From assembly GCA_936924635.1 (NCBI GenBank), contig CAKZHP010000033.1, positions 1 to 10,562 on the forward strand: a stretch of 10,562 nt of DNA, given 5' to 3'. A program made the position numbers and the translations under genes. Position 1 is the stretch's first letter, and each line of letters starts with the position of its first letter. The DNA is from an uncultured Propionibacteriaceae bacterium. GTDB lineage: Bacteria > Actinomycetota > Actinomycetes > Propionibacteriales > Propionibacteriaceae. Shown piece after piece: positions 5,452 through 10,562 of the stretch. Under the pieces are notes generated by a model that saw nothing but the letters and a program-made list of their open reading frames with translations, did no database searches and was not told where the DNA came from.

Positions 5452-6993
5452 TCAGTGCTCACGGTCGGCGGTGGACTGCGTCGGGCGGATGAGCTTCCAC
5501 CCCAGGACGCCGGCGACCACCATGAGCCCGGCGCCGGTGAACAACGTGACCTGCATGCCCGAGACGAACGCCTCGCGCACGGATTCCACGAGGTACGGGT
5601 CGGTGACGACGGCGAGCGCGCCCGCCAGGGAGTCCTCGACCTGCGCGAGAACGTCGGCCGGCAGGTCGAGGTCGCGCACGTTGGCGGTGTATGCGGCGGC
5701 CTGGATCGAGCCCATGACGGCGATGCCCACGGCGATGCCGAACTCGTAGGCGGTCTCGCTGACCGCCGAGGCGGATCCCGCTCGGGAGGCGGGTACGGCG
5801 CCGACGACGGCGTCGGTGGTCAAGGTGTACGCGAGGCCGGCGCCCAGACCGATGACGGCGAGCCCGACAGCGATCCAGGTGTAGCTGCCGGAGCTCTCGG
5901 CGAACGCGATCGTGACGAGCCCGGCGGCGCCGAGCACCAGGCCGATCCCGACCGACCGGTTGACGCCCAGGCGGCGCGCGGCGACGCCGGCGAACAGCGG
6001 CACGAACAGCATCGCCAGGGCCAGCGGGAGCTCGCGCAGACCCGCGGCGAGCGGGCTGTGCCCCTCCACGAGCTGCAGGTACTGGGAGAAGAAGAACAGC
6101 AGGCCGCTCATCGCGAACACTGCCACGAACGTCCCGACGATGGCGCCGGTGAACGATCGGGACCGGAACAGCGAGACGTCGATCAGCGGGAACGCCAAGG
6201 TCCGCTGGCGGCGCACGAACACCCACAGCGCCACGGCGCCGAGGACGAAGGACAGCGCGAACGGCACGGTGAGCCCGTCCTTCGCGACGGTCTTGACCGC
6301 GAAGACCAGCGCGACCGCGCCGGCGATGGACAGTCCCGCGCTGGGCAGGTCGAACGGTCCGGGTGCGGGATGCCGGGACTCGGGCAGCAGCGGGATACCG
6401 ACCGCGAGCAGGATCAGCATGACGGGGATGTTGATCAGGAAAACCGAGCCCCACCAGAACTGCTCGAGCAGCGCGCCACCGACGAGCGGGCCGAGTGCCG
6501 CGCCGCCGCTGGCGCCGGCGGCCCACAGCGCGATCGCGCGGGTGCGCTGCTGGCGGTGGGTGAACATCGAGCGGATCAACGACAGCGTCGAGGGCATGAT
6601 CGTGGCGCCGGCGATGCCCAGTGCGGCTCGTGCCGCGATGAGGACCCCGGCGGTGGGGGCAAACGCGCCGACCGCCGAGGCGATCCCGAACACGGTGGCG
6701 CCGATCAGCAGCACCTTCTTCCGCCCGAACCGGTCCGCGACGTTGCCCATCGTGATGAGCAGCCCGGCCAGCACGAGCGAGTAGACGTCCCCCACCCACA
6801 GCAGCTCGGTGGAGGTGGCCCCCAGGTCGGCGGCCAGGGACGGGATCGCCAGTGCGAGCACGGTGCCGTCGATCGCGAGCAGCGTGACGGCCAGGACGAG
6901 GACGCCGAGCCCGAGCCAGGCGCGCAACGGCGCCCGCTGCTCCGACGGCCCGACGGTCGCGGCAAGGTCGCGGACGTGGTCGTTGGTGGTCAT
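5452..6993 (-). CDS. 14-TM MFS multidrug exporter, QacA/SmvA-like (DHA2)
   Basis: The protein has 513 residues, matching the roughly 500-515 usual for proton-coupled drug exporters of the DHA2 (14-helix) family. TM1 carries LLAIDGTVLALAIPSLAADL with D42. Motif A is GNVADRFGRKK (83-93). Motif C is in GASGGAALGPLVGG (160-173). A second acidic site, TTDAVVGAVP (392-401), is followed by RAGSASAVSETAYEFGIAVG, a signature shared with QacA and SmvA. The likely role is export of lipophilic cations such as quaternary ammonium biocides or dyes, but the substrate is inferred from family only. The start at ATG 6993 is fixed by its 4-nt ATGA overlap with the tetR stop; longer in-frame starts would lie inside tetR. 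The gene appears intact. Confidence 0.92.
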   Translation of the reverse strand: MTTNDHVRDLAATVGPSEQRAPLRAWLGLGVLVLAVTLLAIDGTVLALAIPSLAADLGATSTELLWVGDVYSLVLAGLLITMGNVADRFGRKKVLLIGATVFGIASAVGAFAPTAGVLIAARAALGIAGATIMPSTLSLIRSMFTHRQQRTRAIALWAAGASGGAALGPLVGGALLEQFWWGSVFLINIPVMLILLAVGIPLLPESRHPAPGPFDLPSAGLSIAGAVALVFAVKTVAKDGLTVPFALSFVLGAVALWVFVRRQRTLAFPLIDVSLFRSRSFTGAIVGTFVAVFAMSGLLFFFSQYLQLVEGHSPLAAGLRELPLALAMLFVPLFAGVAARRLGVNRSVGIGLVLGAAGLVTIAFAESSGSYTWIAVGLAVIGLGAGLAYTLTTDAVVGAVPASRAGSASAVSETAYEFGIAVGIAVMGSIQAAAYTANVRDLDLPADVLAQVEDSLAGALAVVTDPYLVESVREAFVSGMQVTLFTGAGLMVVAGVLGWKLIRPTQSTADREH

Positions 6994-7568
6994 GCGTCCT
7001 CGTTCCGGATGCCCAGCAGGGCGGTCAGGGCGCTGGTCAGCGCCGAGCGGTCCAGGGGGGTGCCGGTCAGCAAGGCGTGCAAGCTCGCGCCGTCGACAAA
7101 GACGGCGATGTTGCGGGCGGTCACCGGGTCGGTCCACTGCGAGACCATCTCGACGAACCCGTCGAACCAGCGCAGGGCTAGGCGCCGTAGCGCGGGATCG
7201 TGCGCGGCGTTGCTGTACAGGGCGGCGTCCGCGCGGACCTGGTCGGCGTCGCTGAGGTAGTCGTGCAGCAAGCCGGCCAGCACGGCGGGATCCCCGTCTG
7301 CCGCGGCGAGCTCCTGCTGCATCTGCGCAAGCTCGGTTACGAGCTCGTTGGCCAGGTGCTCCAGTGCCGCCGCGCGCAGCTCATCGAGGGAGGCGAAGTA
7401 GTAGGTGGTCGACCCCAGAGGGATCTGAGCGCGTGCCGCCACCAGTCGATGGGTGAGGTCGCCGGACTCGACGAGGAGGTCCGCCGCGGCCTGGACGATC
7501 GCGCCTCGGCGCGCTTCGGGGTCACGTGGGCTCTTCTGCGTGCTGGCCCGCTCCTCCGGATTACTCAT
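6990..7568 (-). CDS. TetR/AcrR-family repressor of the exporter
   Basis: The protein has 192 residues from ATG 7568, chosen for GGAGGA 8 nt upstream. The open frame extends further up to 7679, but only through the operator and promoter. The N-terminal HTH spans RRGAIVQAAADLLVESG and THRLVAARAQIPLGSTTYYF (21-58), the canonical TetR pattern ending in the YxxF-type recognition helix. The C-terminal half is helical with TDPVTARNIAVFVDGASLHALLTG, a usual ligand domain. Its stop overlaps the exporter ATG, so repressor and pump are made together. It very likely binds the dyad at 7605-7632 and is released by a pump substrate, as in QacR/SmvR-type circuits. Confidence 0.92.
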   Translation of the reverse strand: MSNPEERASTQKSPRDPEARRGAIVQAAADLLVESGDLTHRLVAARAQIPLGSTTYYFASLDELRAAALEHLANELVTELAQMQQELAAADGDPAVLAGLLHDYLSDADQVRADAALYSNAAHDPALRRLALRWFDGFVEMVSQWTDPVTARNIAVFVDGASLHALLTGTPLDRSALTSALTALLGIRNEDA

Positions 7569-7604
7569 CGGGGTCTCCTCCGTACGGCCTTCGCCACCCT
7601 GGGT

Positions 7605-7632
7605 CTGTACCTGTACTAATGTACATGTACAG
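7605..7632. promoter_or_regulatory. TetR operator overlapping the efflux operon promoter
   Basis: The left arm CTGTACCTGTAC (7605-7616) and the right arm GTACATGTACAG (7621-7632) match at 11 of 12 positions around TAAT. A further half-copy, CGTACAGG, follows at 7633-7640. It lies 37 nt upstream of the tetR ATG. On the minus strand TACATT falls inside the dyad and fits a -10 box, so a bound repressor would block RNA polymerase and regulate its own operon. Confidence 0.82.
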
Positions 7633-7644
7633 CGTACAGGTTCA

Positions 7645-7743
7645 CAGAGTCCTCCCGCGCTCGTCGGCGGGAGCATCACGGACGGAGCGAGGATGGCGCG
7701 ACGGCCCAGGAAGCGCCTGAAGACCTACGAAGAGGACGAGTAG
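7645..7743 (+). pseudogene. Probable 3' remnant of a transposase gene
   Basis: In one frame the codons from about 7648 show strong G/C third positions and read PPALVGGSITDGARMARR then PRKRLKTYEEDE. They stop at TAG directly before the tniB ATG (TAGATG). A basic tail ending immediately upstream of tniB is what one expects of a TniA-type transposase in a transposase-ATPase operon. Upstream the frame runs into the efflux operator, so the rest of the gene is gone. An ATG at 7693 could alternatively start a free 16-residue peptide. A perfect CTCCCGC/GCGGGAG hairpin lies within it at 7652-7673. Identification rests on position and composition, not on a catalytic motif. Confidence 0.45.
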
Positions 7744-8550
7744 ATGAACCGCGACTTCATCGTCACCAAGGAACACCGCCGCTTCACCGAGTTCGCCGGC
7801 GCCATCCGCAAGGACGTCACCATCGGCATCTGCCACGGCGAGGCCGGGGTTGGTAAGACGCAGTCCGCCCGCCGGTACGCCCACTGGGACACCCTCGAAC
7901 CCTTCATCCAAGCCTGGGGGCCACGCAGCGAGGCCGACCTGAAACACTACGCCGCCGCCCACCGCTCCCGCACCGTGTTCTACACCCCAGAGGTCCTCGC
8001 CAAGCACCGCGATCTCATGCGCGACATCGAGTTCTACCGCGGCAAGGTCGGAGTGCTGATCTACGAGCATCTCTGCGCGATCGGGAAGATCACGACCACC
8101 GAAGTTCCCCGCACCATCGACTTCACCGAGCTGATCATCATCGACGAGGCCGAACGTCTCACGCCGACCTCACTCGAGCTACTCCGAGACCTCCACGACC
8201 GCCACCACGTCGCCCTCATGTTCATCGGGATGCCCGGCATCGACCAGCGGTTCCGCCACTACCCCCAGCTCTACAGCCGCCTCGGGTTCTCCCACCGCTA
8301 CCGCGCCCTCGCGCGCGAGGAACTGCTGTTCGTCCTGACCTGCCACTGGAAGCGCCTCGGCCGCACCCTCGACCCCGAAGACTTCACCGACGCCCAGGCC
8401 ATCGCCGCGATCGAACGCATCACCCGAGGCAACTTCCGCCTCCTCGAGCGCCTCTTCCCCCAAATCGGACGCGTCCTGAAGATCAACCAACTCGACACCA
8501 TCACCGACGACGTCATCGAAGCAGCCGCCAGCACCCTCATCACCAGCTAA
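7744..8550 (+). CDS. tniB: TniB/TnsC/MuB-type AAA+ ATPase of transposition
   Basis: The protein has 268 residues. Walker A is HGEAGVGKTQ (31-40), with Lys38 and Thr39. Walker B is LIIIDEAERL (130-139), with Asp134 and Glu135. The sensor-1 region is ALMFIGMPGIDQRF (157-170), followed by the RHYPQLYSRLGFSHRY stretch with arginines and a C-terminal helical lid. Such ATPases select target DNA and activate a DDE transposase (TniB of Tn5053/Tn402, MuB of Mu). The ATG follows directly on the stop of the putative transposase tail, with GAGGA about 10 nt upstream. All motifs are intact, so the ATPase is probably functional, but its partner transposase is not complete in this window. Confidence 0.85.
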   Translation: MNRDFIVTKEHRRFTEFAGAIRKDVTIGICHGEAGVGKTQSARRYAHWDTLEPFIQAWGPRSEADLKHYAAAHRSRTVFYTPEVLAKHRDLMRDIEFYRGKVGVLIYEHLCAIGKITTTEVPRTIDFTELIIIDEAERLTPTSLELLRDLHDRHHVALMFIGMPGIDQRFRHYPQLYSRLGFSHRYRALAREELLFVLTCHWKRLGRTLDPEDFTDAQAIAAIERITRGNFRLLERLFPQIGRVLKINQLDTITDDVIEAAASTLITS

Positions 8551-8556
8551 CGCCAC

Positions 8557-9144
8557 TCACCCCCACCAGAAGCACGCCATCCACCGATCAACTCCACAGG
8601 TGCCCGACCCGTCACCCCCGGGTGCGCAGAAACGGTCGTTTTCGACCTTCGCTCCGACACTCCTGAGGGCACCATCACCATCACCACCAGCCGTCTGGAC
8701 GGCCCCGGACTGCAGCTCGTCCGGCGGGCCGATCCAGCCGTGGAAGAGGATCTTCAGGGCCCCTACGCCAGCGACCGTGCCCAGCAGCCCGACGATGATG
8801 TCCTTGGCATCCCCGAGCACCCCTGCAGGGCTGTAGACGGCGACGAGGCAGGTGGTGGCGCACGCCAAGAGCGGCGCGCCAACCTCTTCGAGACCTCGGC
8901 GAACGAGGTAGTCGTCGTGCGGTCGCCACCACCGCAAACCGAAGAGGAACACCACCGTGCCCAGGCCAGAGGTGATCGCACCCAGACCGTAGTAGCGGTC
9001 TGGCCTGTCGAGGCCCAGCGCCACCGCGCCACCCAGAACCGCGCAGAGGCTGATCGCAGCCAGTGTCGCCAGAGCCCACGACAGCTGGCCAGCGGGCCGC
9101 GCCGGGTTCACGGCAGTTGCGCCCGGTGCACGACCGGCTGTCAT
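8557..9144 (-). CDS. Unknown four-helix membrane protein, third gene of the par operon
   Basis: The frame gives 195 residues from ATG 9144, which overlaps the stop of the ParB-like gene (ATGA). Four hydrophobic segments lie at about 23-46, 52-71, 88-106 and 114-134, with short loops such as LRWWRPHDDYLVRR. I recognise no family. After GWIGPPDELQSG the sequence becomes glycine-rich and then odd (ENDRFCAPGGDGSGTCG to the end). A TGTC motif resembling a transposon end begins at codon 162-163 (8659), so the last ~33 residues may be read from transposon DNA and the true C-terminus may have been cut off. Coupling to parA-parB suggests a plasmid maintenance or cell-envelope role, but this is only a guess. 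Confidence 0.65.
   Translation of the reverse strand: MTAGRAPGATAVNPARPAGQLSWALATLAAISLCAVLGGAVALGLDRPDRYYGLGAITSGLGTVVFLFGLRWWRPHDDYLVRRGLEEVGAPLLACATTCLVAVYSPAGVLGDAKDIIVGLLGTVAGVGALKILFHGWIGPPDELQSGAVQTAGGDGDGALRSVGAKVENDRFCAPGGDGSGTCGVDRWMACFWWG
8618..8663 (-). repeat. Candidate transposon end beyond tniB
   Basis: On the minus strand, reading toward tniB, the sequence is GGAGTGTCGGAGCGAAGG, then TCGAAAACGACCG. It shares GGAGTGTC, followed by scattered further matches (GAAG, GTCG, ACCGTT), with the region upstream of recombinase 2 at 4257. TGTC starts are typical of Tn5053/Mu-like termini. The match is short and gapped. Confidence 0.3.
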
Positions 9145-9695
9145 CGGACGAGCCTGTTCGGGAGACGGGCGGGCGGCACCGGGAGGGTGCCGCCGTTGGC
9201 GGCGCGCGCTCGGGCCGCGGCGGCGGCGAGGGCGTCACCGCACCATCCGCTGTCGGTGGGCCAGCGGCCGTGCCGCTGGTCCTCTGCGATCGCGGCGCGC
9301 ATGCGTCCGATCGTGTCGGTGGGGATGGCCACGGAGCGGGTCGAGCCTCCTCGACCCTCCTCCGTTGGCCGCGCGACGTGGGCCCGCTCCTGCGGGCTGC
9401 GCGCGGCGTGCTCCTCGAGGACCTGGGCGACCCACCGGGCGAACGTGTCCGCCTCTCCCCCGGCGGTCCAGTCCGCGAGGTAGGCGGCGCGGGCGTCGTC
9501 GAACTCCTCGCGGGTCAGGTAGATCCCGACGCGCTGGGTCGAGCTGGCGGCGTTCGCCGGCGGGGCAGGCTCCTCGACCTTCCGCCGGACCGGGCGCGGC
9601 GCCGGCGCCGCGCTGCGCGCGGGCTCCGGCATATCGGGGCCGCTGATCGCGGCGTCGTTCCGGTCGGCGAGGGTGGTCCGTGGGCGGCGTGCCAT
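9141..9695 (-). CDS. ParB-like partition partner, two possible RHH units
   Basis: The protein has 184 residues from ATG 9695, with AAGGAG 7 nt upstream. It follows parA after 46 nt, the usual place for the centromere-binding partner of a plasmid ParA. It has no classic ParB HTH. After a basic, proline/alanine-rich arm (1-52), TQRVGIYLTREEFDDARAAY and FARWVAQVLEEHA (53-97) form a strand-helix-helix pattern. A second such pattern follows: TRSVAIPTDTIGRMRAAIAE then WCGDALAAAAARA (119-163). Both suggest ribbon-helix-helix folds. It would bind a parS-like site and stimulate ParA. The function is inferred from position and fold pattern. Confidence 0.72.
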   Translation of the reverse strand: MARRPRTTLADRNDAAISGPDMPEPARSAAPAPRPVRRKVEEPAPPANAASSTQRVGIYLTREEFDDARAAYLADWTAGGEADTFARWVAQVLEEHAARSPQERAHVARPTEEGRGGSTRSVAIPTDTIGRMRAAIAEDQRHGRWPTDSGWCGDALAAAAARARAANGGTLPVPPARLPNRLVR

Positions 9696-9741
9696 CGTGG
9701 TCTCCTTGGTGGGGCTGGTCGTGTTGGTCTATGTGGTCGCG

Positions 9742-10509
9742 TCAGTCGGCGGCGTCGGGCTCGGGGGTGCCGATGATCTGCGTCATGGCGGCGGCGTAGT
9801 CGCGGGCTACGGGCGACTCGGGGTCGTAGACGCTGACGGGCATGCGGGCGGTGTAGGCGTCGGCGGCGGCGACGGCCTCGCGGACGGGGGTGGTGACGCG
9901 GCCGGGGTACTCCTTTTCGAGGGTCTCGATGACGTCGCGGTCGAGGAGGCGGCGCCGGTCGTGGCGGGTCGGGACGATCCAGTGCAGGCGCTGGTCCCGC
10001 TTCATCCGGGTGACGCGGCGGTCGATGACCTGTACCAGGCGGCCGAGCTGGTCGTATGCCTCGGTCTGGCAGACGAGCGCGGCGACGACGACGTCGGCGG
10101 CGGCGAGGGCGGCGAGGGTGACGAGCCCGAGCGCGGGCGGGGTGTCGATCACGACGTCGTCCCACTCCCCCGCGACCTCGGGCAGGTGGTCCCGCAGGGA
10201 CGTGATGACCTCGGGTTGCTGGTCGAGGTCGGCCAGGTCGTGGGTGCCGACGAGGACGTCGGCGCCGGGGACGCTGGCGGCCGGGACGGCCGCCTCGATG
10301 GCGGTGGCCTCGGCGGTGAGCACATCGGCGGCGACGGCGCTGACCTCGGTGCTGTCGGTCAGTCCCATCCGGCGGGAGAGGTTGCCCTGCTGGTCGAGGT
10401 CGATCGCCAGCACGCGGCGGCCGCGGCGCGCCAGCGCCGCGACGAGCTCGGCGGCGGTGGTGGTCTTGGTGCTCCCGCCCTTGGAGAGGGCGACGGCGTA
10501 CACGGTCAC
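9742..10509 (-). CDS. parA: ParA-type plasmid partition ATPase
   Basis: The protein has 255 residues from GTG 10509, with AAGGAG 6 nt upstream. The deviant Walker A is SKGGSTKTTTAAEL (9-22), with the signature lysine near the start of the motif. RRVLAIDLDQQGNLSRRMGL (31-50) is the Walker A' stretch with its conserved aspartates. DDVVIDTPPALG (about 117-128) is Walker B. There is no N-terminal HTH, so it is a short ParA of the type that depends on its partner for DNA regulation. It forms dynamic assemblies on the nucleoid that move plasmid copies apart. It leads an apparent operon with the ParB-like and membrane genes. The gene is complete. Confidence 0.93.
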   Translation of the reverse strand: MTVYAVALSKGGSTKTTTAAELVAALARRGRRVLAIDLDQQGNLSRRMGLTDSTEVSAVAADVLTAEATAIEAAVPAASVPGADVLVGTHDLADLDQQPEVITSLRDHLPEVAGEWDDVVIDTPPALGLVTLAALAAADVVVAALVCQTEAYDQLGRLVQVIDRRVTRMKRDQRLHWIVPTRHDRRRLLDRDVIETLEKEYPGRVTTPVREAVAAADAYTARMPVSVYDPESPVARDYAAAMTQIIGTPEPDAAD

Positions 10510-10535
10510 GGGTGCTCCTTCGGTGTCGAGAGGGC

Positions 10536-10562
10536 CGGGGGGCGGGCGGCGCCCGCCCCCCG
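10536..10562. repeat. Perfect 12-bp-arm GC hairpin at the contig end
   Basis: CGGGGGGCGGGC (10536-10547) and GCCCGCCCCCCG (10551-10562) pair fully around GGC. It lies 27 bp upstream of the parA GTG. It could be a terminator isolating parA from upstream genes, or part of a partition operator. The contig stops exactly at its last base. Confidence 0.85.

Noticed and set aside
5455..7260. Plus-strand 601-residue open frame
   Set aside because: It is antisense to the MFS exporter and part of tetR, with Asp/Glu/Gly/Gln-rich composition typical of antisense frames in high-GC genes.
8740..9776. Plus-strand frames across the membrane and ParB-like genes
   Set aside because: They are antisense shadows; the minus-strand frames have ribosome sites, ATGA coupling and sensible domains.
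1..10562. CRISPR array, tRNA, rRNA or replication initiator gene
   Set aside because: No regularly spaced direct repeats, no cloverleaf or rRNA-like sequence, and no Rep-like protein were seen on either strand.

Overview
The window looks like one nearly whole contig from a mobilizable plasmid, or plasmid-like element, of a high-GC Gram-positive bacterium (Actinobacteria). The grounds are the very high GC content, strong G/C at third codon positions, GTG starts, possible leaderless promoters, and the style of the relaxase and ParA proteins. The exact genus cannot be read from the sequence. Both ends look like assembly limits: bases 7-40 are Illumina adapter sequence, and the last base closes a perfect 12-bp-arm GC hairpin.

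Layout. (1) 41-2354 is a mobilization module: a relaxase gene (3' end lost at the adapter), preceded by a MobC-like accessory gene that overlaps it by 4 nt (ATGA). A 200-bp stretch packed with inverted repeats is the best candidate for oriT, and a small divergent gene of unknown function follows. (2) 2355-2685 has no gene but holds a terminator-like hairpin and a striking 18-bp inverted repeat. (3) 2686-4403 holds two different serine recombinases and, between them, the first ~83 codons of a Mu/TniA-type transposase. One recombinase stops 1 nt before the transposase start, and the other begins just past the point where the transposase breaks off. (4) 4380-7568 is a minus-strand efflux cassette: a TetR regulator, a QacA/SmvA-like 14-TM MFS exporter, a small unknown protein, and a second unusual TetR-like protein whose C-terminus seems to be made from the antisense of a broken FAD-monooxygenase gene start. 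A strong dyad upstream of the first TetR gene is its likely operator. (5) 7645-8550, on the plus strand, is what looks like the last codons of a transposase and an intact TniB-type AAA+ ATPase. (6) 8557-10509, on the minus strand, is a partition module: ParA, a DNA-binding ParB-like protein, and a membrane protein overlapping it by 4 nt.

How it fits together. The recombinase-transposase start and the transposase tail-TniB piece look like the two halves of Tn5053/Tn402-type transposon machinery, but they now point in opposite directions with the efflux cassette between them. A simple insertion into one transposon cannot give that arrangement. Either one end was inverted, or two related transposons were each cut down. 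The transposition core is therefore probably dead in cis, though TniB and both recombinases look intact. Taken together the window is a transfer- and partition-competent backbone carrying a regulated multidrug (possibly biocide) exporter within transposon debris. I see no CRISPR array, tRNA, rRNA or replication initiator gene here.
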